Shown here: in pieces, positions 47,902-56,506 of the stretch
How the letters are laid out: each line of letters opens with the position of its first letter
Numbering within the stretch: position 1 is the first letter of the stretch
NCBI RefSeq assembly: GCF_003002955.1
Contig: NZ_PVTJ01000001.1
Location: 558,001 to 622,000, forward strand
Source: Glycomyces artemisiae
GTDB taxonomy: Bacteria > Actinomycetota > Actinomycetes > Mycobacteriales > Micromonosporaceae
Reading direction: 5' to 3'
DNA length: 64,000 bases
Position numbers and translations under genes: made by a program
Notes under the pieces: generated by a model
What the model was told of the DNA's origin: nothing
The model's input: only the letters and a program-made list of their open reading frames with translations
Databases searched by the model: none

Positions 47902-48692
47902 CCGGCGCTTCCGTTGCGAAGCCGCCACTTCCGCAGGCTGACGCTCTGTAGAGTGCGGCCGAGCAGCGCCGCTGCTTCGGACTGGGTGCAGCTCAGCACG
48001 ATCCGGTCCTCCTCCGGCGTCCACCGCTTCCGGGCGACGCCGTAGCGGCCCGCCTTCGCCGGATCGGGTGTCCACGCGGCGACCTGGATCGCCGCCTCCC
48101 GCTTGCGGTCGATGCCGATCGCCTCCGGCGGGTTCCATACCCAGGCCGCCAGTTTGGCGGCGGCGCCGTTGAGCACCATGATGTTCGCGACGCCGTCGCG
48201 CCGGTTCGGGCGGGCGGTGCGGGTGACGCCGCAGACCTCCTGCACGACATCGCAGAAGAACGCGGCGAGCGGCTCGCTCGCCGTCACCAGGCTCACGAAC
48301 GGCTCGCCCTTGCCGGTGAAGCCGACCGACCCGTCACCGTCGAGCAGACCGCGCACATAGTCGGCAGCTGCGATCGGCGGAGGCGGCGGCGCGACGGTCC
48401 GCGACTTCCGGCCGGGAGGCACACCGGTGGCCGCGAGCGCTCTTCGGACCTCTTGATCGAAGAACGACAGCGCGACGGACTCGTACCTTTCGCTGAAGTT
48501 CGTGTCGCGCGTGCGCCTGCGGATCGAGGAATAACAGGGCAGCACCGAAGCGAGCCGCGGCAAGACAGACTCATCGCGCGCCGACAGTTCAAGCACGACT
48601 TTGCCCTTCCCGTCGAGGCTGCCGTGGTGCGAGCCATCCGTTTGGAGCAGTCCGATGAGGTAGGCGATTTCTGGCTTCGTTAGGTCGAACAT
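47880..48692 (-). CDS. Two-motif LAGLIDADG-type endonuclease-like protein
   Basis: Protein of 270 residues. Two LAGLIDADG helices are visible: YLIGLLQTDGS (11-21) and YVRGLLDGDGS (112-122), each ending in the acidic residue that forms the active site, so a monomeric homing-endonuclease fold is likely. The C-terminus (about 222-262: RKRWTPEEDRIVLSCTQSEA then ALLGRTLQSVSLRKWRLRN) looks like a Myb/SANT or HTH DNA-binding segment. No intein splicing motifs are seen. It overlaps the end of the channel gene by 22 bases and is divergent from an rtcB remnant. It could be mobile, or a domesticated WhiA-like regulator relative. Confidence 0.75.
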   Translation of the reverse strand: MFDLTKPEIAYLIGLLQTDGSHHGSLDGKGKVVLELSARDESVLPRLASVLPCYSSIRRRTRDTNFSERYESVALSFFDQEVRRALAATGVPPGRKSRTVAPPPPPIAAADYVRGLLDGDGSVGFTGKGEPFVSLVTASEPLAAFFCDVVQEVCGVTRTARPNRRDGVANIMVLNGAAAKLAAWVWNPPEAIGIDRKREAAIQVAAWTPDPAKAGRYGVARKRWTPEEDRIVLSCTQSEAAALLGRTLQSVSLRKWRLRNGSAGQPKTAQ

Positions 48693-48703
48693 GGAGCAAC
48701 CGT

Positions 48704-49117
48704 ATGGACGCCGACCGACAACTCAGGCCTCGTAAATCCGTCGTAAGAGATGGGGATCTCACGGACGAGTCTGAAGCGACCCGCAAGGGCGCCATCCGGG
48801 CCGGGCTGGGGGACATGGGGATCATCCCCGGGTCGATGGGCGCGTCGAGCTTCATCGTGCGGGGCCTCGGGAACGCGGACGCGTACGAGTCCGCCTCCCA
48901 CGGCGCGGGCCGGAAGATGAGCCGCAACGCCGCGCGGAAGCGGTTCACCGCAGAGGACCTCATCGCGCAGACCGAGGGTGTCGAGTGCCGCAAGGACTCC
49001 GGCGTGATCGACGAGATCCCGGGCGCCTACAAGGACATCGACGAGGTCATCGCCGCCCAGACGGACCTGGTCGAGGTCACGGCCCGCCTCCGGCAGGTCG
49101 TCTGCGTCAAGGGCTGA
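48704..49117 (+). pseudogene. 5'-truncated rtcB (RNA ligase RtcB) remnant
   Basis: From base 48779 the frame matches the last ~112 residues of the RNA-splicing ligase RtcB: TRKGAIRAGLGDMGIIPGSM, FIVRGLGNADA, and the SHGAGRKMSR motif that holds the guanylylated His (H66 here), then GVIDEIPGAYKDIDEVIAAQ. RtcB is about 400-480 residues; the N-terminal metal-binding two thirds are absent, replaced by the reverse-strand LAGLIDADG gene. The first 25 residues are not RtcB-like and no ribosome site precedes the ATG. Probably not functional, unless the N-terminal part is made elsewhere. Confidence 0.85.
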
Positions 49118-49157
49118 CGCCGGTCAAGGGCCGGACGCGCATCGCGCGTCCGGCCCT

Positions 49158-49574
49158 TCAGTCTTGGCCTCCCGCGCCGAGGGCGCTCGCGTACGGCTCG
49201 TGGGCGGCGAGGGCCTTGTCGAGGGCTCCTGAGTCGGTCCAGAGGTAGTGCCATTCGTTGTCGCGGGGGTCGGTGGTGATGCGGCGGAGGGTTCGGCGGG
49301 CGAGGTCGCGGAGGTATGCGGCGTCGAAGGGGTGGGCGGTGAGGAGGTCGGTGATGCGGTCGGCGGGGGAGGGGGCGCCGAGGCGGATTGCAGTGAGGAC
49401 CGCGGCGGCGACCGCGGCTTGGGCCTCGGGGTTCTCGATGTAGTCGAGGACGACGAGGACTTCGAGCATGGCGGCTTCGAGGCGCTCGGTGTTCGCGTCG
49501 GTGTCGTCGCCGAGGGCGCCGATGCAGTCCCATGCGCCGTCGTTGTCGAACGGTCCGTAATCCCAGGCGCCCAT
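49158..49574 (-). CDS. DUF4259 protein
   Basis: Protein of 138 residues. The N-terminus MGAWDYGPFDNDGAWDCIGA is the hallmark of DUF4259, and a helical body follows. Small soluble protein of unknown function. It is divergent from the kinase-like gene at 49682. Confidence 0.85.
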   Translation of the reverse strand: MGAWDYGPFDNDGAWDCIGALGDDTDANTERLEAAMLEVLVVLDYIENPEAQAAVAAAVLTAIRLGAPSPADRITDLLTAHPFDAAYLRDLARRTLRRITTDPRDNEWHYLWTDSGALDKALAAHEPYASALGAGGQD

Positions 49575-49681
49575 GCGCTGCTCCTTCGGGGGTCGATGGT
49601 GGTCCGAAGTGTAGACGGGGCCACCGACAGCGCCGCCGAAAACGGGTGTCGCCGGGCGTGGCGGGTGCGTATGCTCCCCGC

Positions 49682-50329
49682 GTGGATTTCGAGGGTTTCG
49701 AGGGACTGGACCACCGCGAGGCGGCGGGGCGGCTGCTCGCCGCGGGCTGGAACGTCTGCGGCGCAGGCGATTGGGCCTACGTGTGGCGCTCGCCGGACGG
49801 GCGGCTCGTGGCCCGCGTGTGCGCGTTCGAGCCGGGGTACGGGGTGTTCACTGAGCTGTGCGGGCTGCTCGCGGGGCATCCGATGCTGCCGCGGATCGAC
49901 TTCGACGCGGAGCTGGCGGGTGGCGGTCGGATCACCGTCATGGAGGCGCTCAGGCCTGCCAGTGCGGAGGAGCGGGACTCTGTGATGGAACGCTGGGACG
50001 CGGCGGAGCCGGGCGATCCGGTCGCCGCGGTGCGGGCCGAGGCCGAGCGGCTCGATGCGGCGGCGGCCCGGGTGGTGCCGTTCTGGGGCGGGCTGGACCG
50101 GAACCCGGGGAACGTGATGAAGCGGGCTGACGGGAGCCTGGTGCTCGTGGACCTGTTCTACGCGAACGGGATCGAGATCTACAGGGCTTTGGTGGAGGAG
50201 CCCGCGGTCGTCGCCGCCGCGTTCCCTGCGGACCAGCGGGAGTTCATGTGCGACATCGCGGTCGTCGCTCGCGAGTCGACGCCGGAGGAGATCGCCGCCC
50301 TGCGCGCCGGGGCGGCCTCGATCAGCTGA
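49682..50329 (+). CDS. Phosphotransferase/kinase-fold protein
   Basis: Protein of 215 residues, GTG start. The stretch WAYVWRSPDGRLVARVCAFE resembles a kinase N-lobe. LDRNPGNVMKRADGSLVLVD followed by L resembles the catalytic loop and DFG-like region of aminoglycoside-phosphotransferase-fold enzymes (D...N then a late D). The usual His-x-Asp is replaced by L-D-R-N. I cannot name a substrate. Confidence 0.65.
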   Translation: MDFEGFEGLDHREAAGRLLAAGWNVCGAGDWAYVWRSPDGRLVARVCAFEPGYGVFTELCGLLAGHPMLPRIDFDAELAGGGRITVMEALRPASAEERDSVMERWDAAEPGDPVAAVRAEAERLDAAAARVVPFWGGLDRNPGNVMKRADGSLVLVDLFYANGIEIYRALVEEPAVVAAAFPADQREFMCDIAVVARESTPEEIAALRAGAASIS

Positions 50330-50335
50330 GCCGCC

Positions 50336-51121
50336 TCATGCGGCGGTCGGCTCCTCCGCGCGGCGCTTTTGCGTCGCGCTCCAAGCGAATTGGAGTGCCG
50401 CGGCTACAGCCGCCACGACGATCAGCCCCGGAACGAAGACCTCGATGCCGATGAACCCGGGCGGATTGAAGTCAGGGTCGGGGCTGAAGAACAGCCAGTG
50501 GCTCCCGGCCGCGACCGCTGCGAGCAGGGCCGCGAGGAATCCGTACGCGATCCGGCGCTCGGCCCGCCGCCACACCGCGAGCGCGAGCAGGGCCGCGGCG
50601 GCGCCGTGCACCAGGACGAGCCATCCGGTCGGGTCGGCGGGGGCGACGGCGGAGCTGATGTAGATCGTGAGGAAGAACAGGGCCATCGCCATGACTGCGA
50701 GCCCGCCCGCTTCGGCGAGGAACGAGCCCGCGCCCGAGCGCGACCGCCTCCAGACCGCGAGCAGCAGCCAGCACGGCGGCATCGCCATGAGCACGAAGAA
50801 GATCGGGCCGACGAAGTGCTCCGTCCAGGTCCACGTCGCGCCGGTCCACATGTAGCCGAACCAGTCGTAGAACGAGACGACCCACAGGATCGGCGCGGCG
50901 ATCAGGGCCGTCAGCGTGAGGGCGCGGCCCTGGGTGAGGAGCGCGGTGGCGACGGCCGCCCAGAGGGCGGCGAAGTCGAGGATGAGGCCGAGGGCCGCGT
51001 CCATCGGAGCGACCCAGCCGTTGTAGATCGAGGCCGCGACGAGCACGAGGACGAGCGGCCCTGTGGCCCAGGCGATGCGGTGCCCGAGGGTTCCGCGCGG
51101 AGTGTGCGTTTCGGTGTCCAT
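50336..51121 (-). CDS. Polytopic membrane protein, unknown
   Basis: Protein of 261 residues from ATG 51121; a longer frame adds 18 residues. Seven or so hydrophobic segments with many Trp and Tyr residues (FYDWFGYMWTGATWTWTEHF) and a basic C-terminus. No family recognised. Its stop is six bases from the convergent kinase-like gene. Confidence 0.65.
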   Translation of the reverse strand: MDTETHTPRGTLGHRIAWATGPLVLVLVAASIYNGWVAPMDAALGLILDFAALWAAVATALLTQGRALTLTALIAAPILWVVSFYDWFGYMWTGATWTWTEHFVGPIFFVLMAMPPCWLLLAVWRRSRSGAGSFLAEAGGLAVMAMALFFLTIYISSAVAPADPTGWLVLVHGAAAALLALAVWRRAERRIAYGFLAALLAAVAAGSHWLFFSPDPDFNPPGFIGIEVFVPGLIVVAAVAAALQFAWSATQKRRAEEPTAA

Positions 51122-51230
51122 GGGGCCAGTGTCCGCGCGGTCCGCAAGGGCCCGGCCGCCGAATCGGACACTCATTGTCGGTTCCCCACAACGGGTCTCG
51201 GCGAAATGCCCGGTTCGGCCCCCAGATTTT

Positions 51231-51848
51231 CTAGGATTCCTCCAGGCGTTCCGCCCCTTCGCCGGTGGCGATGAGCGGCATGAGGACGTGGTCGAGGAAC
51301 TCCTCGATGACGTCGTCGGTGGCGGGTTCGGCGCGCGTCAGGAAGTAGTGCGTCAGCAGCCCCGGGGCGAGGTTGACGACGCGCGGGTGCAGCGCCTCGG
51401 GCTTGACGGTGCCGCGAGCGACGCCGTCCTCGTAGATCTTCGCGAAGATCCTGATGCGCGGCGTCTCGATGCGGGTGCGGAGGTCCTCGGTCACTTCGTC
51501 GGGGGTGCTCTTGAGCTCGCCTATCCAGCCGCGGATGGCCTCGCCGAACGGCGAGGCCTGCTGGCCCGCGATGTGGCGCATGACCTTGCGCATGTCGCCG
51601 CGCAGGTCGCCGCTGGGCTCGAACGAGGGCTCGACCTCGGTGGCCTTGTACCTGGCGGCGGCCTGGATGAGGCGGGCGCGGTCGGGCCAGCGCTTGTACA
51701 GCGACGCCTTGCCCGCTTTGGCGCGGGCGGCGACGGCCTCCATGCGCACGTTGGCGTAGCCGACTTCGGCGAGCTCGGCGAGCGCGGCGTCGAAGATGGC
51801 GTGCTCCAGGTCGTCGCCGCGCCGGCGGCCCGGTGTGGACTCGGTCAC
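51231..51848 (-). CDS. TetR-family repressor
   Basis: Protein of 205 residues from GTG 51848, preceded by GAAAGGAT. The N-terminal HTH is AIFDAALAELAEVGYANVRM then AVAARAKAGKASLYKRWPDR. The C-terminal ligand domain is of the TetR_C_11-like type (LKSTPDEVTEDLRTRIETPR). A longer frame reaches into the operator and is rejected. It is divergent from a DHA2 drug exporter. Confidence 0.9.
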   Translation of the reverse strand: MTESTPGRRRGDDLEHAIFDAALAELAEVGYANVRMEAVAARAKAGKASLYKRWPDRARLIQAAARYKATEVEPSFEPSGDLRGDMRKVMRHIAGQQASPFGEAIRGWIGELKSTPDEVTEDLRTRIETPRIRIFAKIYEDGVARGTVKPEALHPRVVNLAPGLLTHYFLTRAEPATDDVIEEFLDHVLMPLIATGEGAERLEES

Positions 51849-51862
51849 CACGATCCTTTCAA

Positions 51863-51883
51863 TAGTGAACGATGCGTTCACTA
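51863..51883. promoter_or_regulatory. Perfect TetR operator palindrome
   Basis: Arms TAGTGAACG and CGTTCACTA separated by three bases, 15 bp upstream of the chosen tetR start. A second, half-degenerate copy with the same spacing is at 51899-51919; its right arm CGTTCACTA is exact. Confidence 0.8.
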
Positions 51884-52013
51884 AATGCTAGCTTAAAATA
51901 AGAGACGCTCCGTTCACTAACCTTGCGTCCCCCGGAAACCACCACGTACCAGGCCGCCGGGCCTTCACCGCGCCCGAAAAGCCTCTTCCCGAAACACCAT
52001 AGGAGGCAGTCCT

Positions 52014-53594
52014 TTGACCGCCGTATCCGACGCTCCGCCGAAGGCGCCGATGACGCACCGCGAGGTCCTCCGGGCCCTCTCCGGCCTGCTCATGGTGCTG
52101 TTCGCCGCGATGGTCTCCTCGACCGTCGTCTCCGTGGCGCTCCCGCAGATCGTGGGCGACCTGGGCGGCACCCAGTCCCAGTACACCTGGGTCGTGACCG
52201 CCACGCTGCTCGCGTCGACCGCCTCGACCCCCGTGTGGGGCAAGCTCGCCGACCTGTTCGACAAGAAGCGCCTGCTCCAGATCGCGATCGTGATCTTCGC
52301 GGCCGCCTCGCTCGCGTGCGGGCTCGTGCAGAACACCGAGCAGCTCATCGCGCTGCGCGCCGTGCAGGGTCTCGGCATGGGCGCCCTCCAGGTCCTCGTG
52401 CAGGTCATCATCGGTGCGATGGTCAGCCCGAAGGAACGCGGCCGCTACAACGGCTATCTCGGCGGCGTCATGGCCGTCTCGACCGTGGGCGGCCCGCTCC
52501 TGGGCGGCGCCATCACGGACGCGAGCTGGCTCGGCTGGCAGTGGTGCTTCTTCCTCGCCGTGCCGATCACGGTGATCGCCTTCGCGATGCTCTCGCGCAC
52601 GCTGCACCTGGACGAGACGAAGAAGACCGACACGAAGGTCGACTACCTCGGCGCGGTCCTCATCGCCGCCGGCGTCTCCCTGCTGCTCCTGTGGGTCACG
52701 TTCGTCGGCGACGACTTCGACTGGATCTCCTGGCAGACGCTCGCGATGGCGGGCGGCGCGGTCGCGATCCTCTTCGCGGCCGCGGTCGTGGAGACCCGCG
52801 TGAGCCAGCCGGTGGTCCCGCTGCACGTCCTCAAGCGCCGCGACCCGGCGCTCGCCACGATCGCGAGCCTGGCGGTCGGCATGGCGATGTTCGGCGGCTC
52901 GGTGTTCCTCGGCCAGTACTTCCAGATCTCGCGCGGCTTCTCGCCGACCGAGGCGGGCCTGCTGACGATCCCGATGATGTTCGGCGTCCTCGTCGCCTCG
53001 GCGGTCGCGGGCCGCATGGTCTCGAAGTCCGGCAGCGTGAAGCCGTACATCATCACCGGCACGCTGGTCCTCACGGCCGGATTCGCGATGCTCGCGACCA
53101 TCGACCACGAGACGTCCCTGGTCTTCATGGGCTTCGGGATGTTCGCGGTCGGCGTCGGCGTGGGCATGTCGATGCAGAACCTGGTCCTGGTCGTCCAGAA
53201 CTCGGTGCCGCTGCGCGAGCTCGGCGCCGCATCGGGCGCGATCACGTTCTTCCGCTCCCTTGGCGGCACGATCGGCGTCTCGGTCCTGGGCGCTGTCCTC
53301 GCGAACCAGGTCGCCGACAAGATCCGGGAGGGCCTGGCCGCCATCGGCATCGACGCCGCGGCTGCCGGTGGTTCCAGCTCCAGCCTGGACCTGGACGCGA
53401 TGCCCGAGCCCATCAAGGAGATCGTGCGCGCCGCATACGGCGACGCCACGGGCCACCTGTTCCTCATCTCCGCGTGCATCGCGGCGGCGGGTTTCATCGC
53501 CGCGCTGTTCCTGACGCCGGTCCGCCTGCGCGAGACCGTCGACCTGGTCGAGGAGATCGCGGTGGGCGAGGAGACCGTCCTCGGCGCCAAGTAG
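52014..53594 (+). CDS. DHA2-family MFS drug exporter (EmrB/QacA type)
   Basis: Integral membrane protein of 526 residues, 14 predicted helices, TTG start after AGGAGG. The DHA2 motifs are LDxT-like SSTVVSVALPQIVGDLGGTQ, WVVTATLLASTASTPVWGKL then ADLFDKKRLL (motif A) and RAVQGLGMGALQVLVQ (motif B). The divergent TetR with operators points to drug-inducible expression. Confidence 0.93.
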   Translation: MTAVSDAPPKAPMTHREVLRALSGLLMVLFAAMVSSTVVSVALPQIVGDLGGTQSQYTWVVTATLLASTASTPVWGKLADLFDKKRLLQIAIVIFAAASLACGLVQNTEQLIALRAVQGLGMGALQVLVQVIIGAMVSPKERGRYNGYLGGVMAVSTVGGPLLGGAITDASWLGWQWCFFLAVPITVIAFAMLSRTLHLDETKKTDTKVDYLGAVLIAAGVSLLLLWVTFVGDDFDWISWQTLAMAGGAVAILFAAAVVETRVSQPVVPLHVLKRRDPALATIASLAVGMAMFGGSVFLGQYFQISRGFSPTEAGLLTIPMMFGVLVASAVAGRMVSKSGSVKPYIITGTLVLTAGFAMLATIDHETSLVFMGFGMFAVGVGVGMSMQNLVLVVQNSVPLRELGAASGAITFFRSLGGTIGVSVLGAVLANQVADKIREGLAAIGIDAAAAGGSSSSLDLDAMPEPIKEIVRAAYGDATGHLFLISACIAAAGFIAALFLTPVRLRETVDLVEEIAVGEETVLGAK

Positions 53595-53621
53595 CACCGC
53601 CAAGTAATCCCCGAGAAGACC

Positions 53622-53655
53622 ACCGGGCCCGAGCACGCACCCGCTCGGGCCCGGT
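53622..53655 (+). terminator. Terminator after the DHA2 exporter
   Basis: 13-bp stem (ACCGGGCCCGAGC / GCTCGGGCCCGGT) with an eight-base loop, then TTCGCTT. Confidence 0.75.
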
Positions 53656-53840
53656 TTCGCTTGTCCCGGAAGGGCTCGGCGCGTCCGAGGCGCGGACCGG
53701 CCCGTCCGCGACGCGGGCGCGCGTCGTGTTCCCGCCGTGATCCCGCCTTTGTTCCGCCTCGCCCGGAGTGTCGGGTCCACGAAGGATGGAGGTCACGCCG
53801 GCCGGACACCCCGCCCGGCCATCCCTCAGAGGAGAACCGC

Positions 53841-54365
53841 ATGACCGAACAACCGTTGCTCTCGCGGCGCCGCCTGCTCCAGGCCGCCGTCATCGCCCCC
53901 GCCGCGGCGATCCCCGTGCTCGCAGTCGGCAGCCCGGCGAGCGCCGAGTACCGGGGCCTCGTCTCCCGCGACGAGGTGATGACCCGGGCCCGCAACTGGT
54001 TCACCCGCAACATCCAGTACAACGGCGCCAGCCGGGCCAGCGACATCGAAGGCAGCCACACGTACCGGCAGGACTGCTCGGGCTTCGTCTCCATGGCCTG
54101 GCACACCTCCACCCCGGGCCACAGCACCAGGAGCATCCCCGACATCGCGGCCAAGATCGAGTGGAGCGAGCTCAAGCCCGGCGACGTCCTCAACTCCTAC
54201 GACAACCACTGCATGCTCTACCACATGCGCGGCGACGACGGGAACATCTGGATCTACGACCTCGCGGACACCGCGAGCGACATGCGGCACAAGCAGGTGT
54301 CCCCCGCCTCGCTGCGGTCCCAGAACTACATCCCGCGGCGCTACCGGAACATCCGCGACAACTGA
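53841..54365 (+). CDS. Exported NlpC/P60-like protein with Tat signal
   Basis: Protein of 174 residues, ATG after GGAGAACC. The N-terminus is a Tat-type signal (SRRRLLQAAVIAPAAAIPVL then SASA cleavage-like site near 35). The mature part has QDCSGFVSMAWH with C79 as candidate nucleophile, and KPGDVLNSYDNHCMLYHM with a candidate His, as in NlpC/P60 and CHAP folds. Probably a secreted peptidoglycan or peptide hydrolase. Confidence 0.82.
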   Translation: MTEQPLLSRRRLLQAAVIAPAAAIPVLAVGSPASAEYRGLVSRDEVMTRARNWFTRNIQYNGASRASDIEGSHTYRQDCSGFVSMAWHTSTPGHSTRSIPDIAAKIEWSELKPGDVLNSYDNHCMLYHMRGDDGNIWIYDLADTASDMRHKQVSPASLRSQNYIPRRYRNIRDN

Positions 54366-54373
54366 CCGGCCAC

Positions 54374-54401
54374 CGGCGGCGGGGCTCCGGCCCCGCCGCC
54401 G
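54374..54401. terminator. Terminator between NlpC-like and TetR genes
   Basis: Perfect 12-bp GC stem (CGGCGGCGGGGC / GCCCCGCCGCCG) with a TCCG loop, between convergent genes. Confidence 0.75.
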
Positions 54402-54421
54402 TTCGCTTGTCGCGGAACGGT

Positions 54422-55012
54422 TCAGTCAGAGCCGTAGATGAGGGCGACGATCTGGTCGGCGGCGGCTTCGGTGTCGTAGTCGGGGTCGGCGAGGCGTTCG
54501 GCGACGACGGCGTCGATGGCGCCGCCGGTGATGATCGCGAGGGTGCGGAGCTCGGCGTCGGTGCGGGGACCGAGGGCGTCTTCGGCGGCGCGGAGGAGGT
54601 CGGCGAGGGGGCGCCAGCGGGCGGCGGTGTCGTGGGGGGCGTCGCCGTGGGTCATGGCCTCGATGATCATGCGCGTGTGGCGGGGGTGCTCGCGGAGGTG
54701 GCCGATCATCGAGCGGACGTAGGCGGCGGGGGCCTGGTCGGGACCAGCCGCCTCGACTGCGGTGCCGACGTGCTCCACCAGTGCGCCGAGCACGTGCTCG
54801 TACGCGGCCTGGACCACCGCCGCTTTCGACGGGAAGTGGTACAGCACAGCGGCTTTCGTGATCCCGGCGCGCTCGGCGATGGCGGCCAGGGAAGCGCCCG
54901 CGTAGCCGCGGTCGGCGACCAGTTCGACCGTGACTTCCATGAGCTGGCTGCGGCGGGCGCGCTCGGTGAGCGTCAGCTCGCGCTCCTCCGAGCGCTTCGG
55001 GCGGGTTGTCAT
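54422..55012 (-). CDS. TetR-family repressor
   Basis: Protein of 196 residues. HTH region: LMEVTVELVADRGYAGASLA then AIAERAGITKAAVLYHFPSK. The C-terminal domain is helical. It is divergent from a membrane-anchored alpha/beta hydrolase with two operator boxes in between, so it likely controls that gene. Confidence 0.9.
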   Translation of the reverse strand: MTTRPKRSEERELTLTERARRSQLMEVTVELVADRGYAGASLAAIAERAGITKAAVLYHFPSKAAVVQAAYEHVLGALVEHVGTAVEAAGPDQAPAAYVRSMIGHLREHPRHTRMIIEAMTHGDAPHDTAARWRPLADLLRAAEDALGPRTDAELRTLAIITGGAIDAVVAERLADPDYDTEAAADQIVALIYGSD

Positions 55013-55025
55013 GACACTGAATTCT

Positions 55026-55055
55026 ACCGTATGGTCAAATTACTTACCAATCGGT
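55026..55055. promoter_or_regulatory. Paired TetR operator boxes
   Basis: Two ACC-N4-GGT boxes, ACCGTATGGT (55026-55035) and ACCAATCGGT (55046-55055), exactly 20 bp apart, two helical turns. They lie in the 53-bp gap between the divergent tetR and hydrolase genes. Confidence 0.6.
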
Positions 55056-55065
55056 TAGGAGAATC

Positions 55066-56064
55066 ATGGACGACGAGACGCTTGAGGCAGAACCCCAGGT
55101 CAAGCGCAGGCGCAGGCGCCGCCGCTGGCTCATCGCCGGAGGCGTGGCGGTCGTGGTCGTGCTCGCGGGGGCGTTCGCGCTGCGGACCCCGTCGCCGGTG
55201 GGCCATTGGCGCAGCGCCGAGGGGTACGACGCGTTCGTGGAGGCCTATGACGCGGCCTTCGCGGACATGCCCGAACCGGATGAGACCTTGGACGTGCGCA
55301 CCGACTTCGGCGTCGTGCGCTTCTACCGGTTCACCGGGACCGGCGACGCCGCCGAGCCGCTCGTGCTGCTGCCGGGCCGCGCCTCGGCCTCGCCGGTGTG
55401 GGCCGGGAACCTGTCCTCGCTGCTGGCGATCGGCGACGTCTACACCGTCGACCTCCTCGGCGAGCCCGGCATGAGCGTCCAGGACCGGCCCATTGAGGAC
55501 GACGCGGACCAGGCCGAGTGGCTGGACCAGGCCCTCGCCGGGCTGCCGGAGGACCGCTTCAACCTCGTGGGCGTCTCGATCGGCGGCTGGACCGCCGCGA
55601 ACCTCGCTGTGCGCCAACCGGAACGCGTCGCCTCGGTGACCCTGGTCGACGCGGTCTTCGTCTTCGACGGCATGCCGGTCGGCACGATGATCCGCTCCAT
55701 CCCGGCCTCGGTGCCCTGGTTCCCGAAGTCCTGGCGCGACGGCTTCAACTCCTACACCGCGGGCGGCGCCGAGGTCGAGGACGTGCCGGTCGCCGACATG
55801 ATCGAAGCCGGCATGCAGCACTACCAGCTGCGCCTGCCCGCGCCCACGCAGATCACCGAGGACCAGCTCAGCGCGCTGGAGATGCCGGTCCTCGCGATCA
55901 TCGCGGGCCGCTCGGTCATGCACAACCCGGAGACGGCGCGCGAGACCGCAGAGCGGGTCTTGCCGGACGGGTCCGTGGTCTTCTACGAGGACGCGACGCA
56001 CGCGGTCAACGGCGAGCATCCGGAGGAGATCGCCGCGGATATCGCTGAGCTGCTTGGGGTTTGA
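55066..56064 (+). CDS. Membrane-anchored alpha/beta hydrolase
   Basis: Protein of 332 residues. A strongly basic start (KRRRRRRR) precedes one hydrophobic anchor at about 21-39, so the catalytic domain is outside the membrane. The nucleophile elbow is GVSIGG (S171). The oxyanion strand LVLLPGRASASPVW and the C-terminal His in DATHAVNGEHP complete an alpha/beta-hydrolase triad. Substrate unknown. Confidence 0.9.
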   Translation: MDDETLEAEPQVKRRRRRRRWLIAGGVAVVVVLAGAFALRTPSPVGHWRSAEGYDAFVEAYDAAFADMPEPDETLDVRTDFGVVRFYRFTGTGDAAEPLVLLPGRASASPVWAGNLSSLLAIGDVYTVDLLGEPGMSVQDRPIEDDADQAEWLDQALAGLPEDRFNLVGVSIGGWTAANLAVRQPERVASVTLVDAVFVFDGMPVGTMIRSIPASVPWFPKSWRDGFNSYTAGGAEVEDVPVADMIEAGMQHYQLRLPAPTQITEDQLSALEMPVLAIIAGRSVMHNPETARETAERVLPDGSVVFYEDATHAVNGEHPEEIAADIAELLGV

Positions 56065-56070
56065 GCGGGC

Positions 56071-56493
56071 TCAGATCCGGTACGGGGGGAGCAGCGCCAG
56101 TACGCGGTCGAAGTCGGCTTTGCGGCCGGGCCCGGTCCGCACGGTCGCATGGGCGCCGTCGGGCAGGACCCGGATGATCTCACGGCCGTAGGCGTACAGG
56201 CGCTCACCGGCCGGGGCGCCGTAGACGGAGTTCTTGAAGCCGAGGATGTTGATGATTCGCAGCTCGCCGCTCGCGGGGTCAAACACGCAGTACGGCTTGA
56301 TGAACTGGAAGACGCCGAGCGTGATGAAGAAGGCCCCGGCGAACAGGAACCCGATGGCCCCCGGATTCCCCAGGCCGAACACCAGGGTGACGCCGCCGCC
56401 CATCACCAGCAGCCCGCCGAACACGACCACCGAGGGCGCGACCGGCTTGTACCGGACTTGGACTCGGTGGTCGTGTGGCGTATCGGGCTGCAT
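56071..56493 (-). CDS. Small two-helix membrane protein, paralogue A
   Basis: Protein of 140 residues from ATG 56493; an upstream open frame of 54 residues is judged spurious. VRYKP then two hydrophobic segments (about 20-40, 46-66), then PYCVFDPASGELRIINILG and a C-terminal KADFDRVLALLP. Shares this layout with the proteins at 58418 and 58955. Function unknown. Confidence 0.75.
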   Translation of the reverse strand: MQPDTPHDHRVQVRYKPVAPSVVVFGGLLVMGGGVTLVFGLGNPGAIGFLFAGAFFITLGVFQFIKPYCVFDPASGELRIINILGFKNSVYGAPAGERLYAYGREIIRVLPDGAHATVRTGPGRKADFDRVLALLPPYRI

Positions 56494-56506
56494 CGCGGGA
56501 TTGTAT

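Noticed and set aside
47880..49117. An in-frame intein inside rtcB
   Set aside because: The LAGLIDADG protein is on the opposite strand, has no splicing motifs, and there is no N-terminal rtcB segment on its other side.
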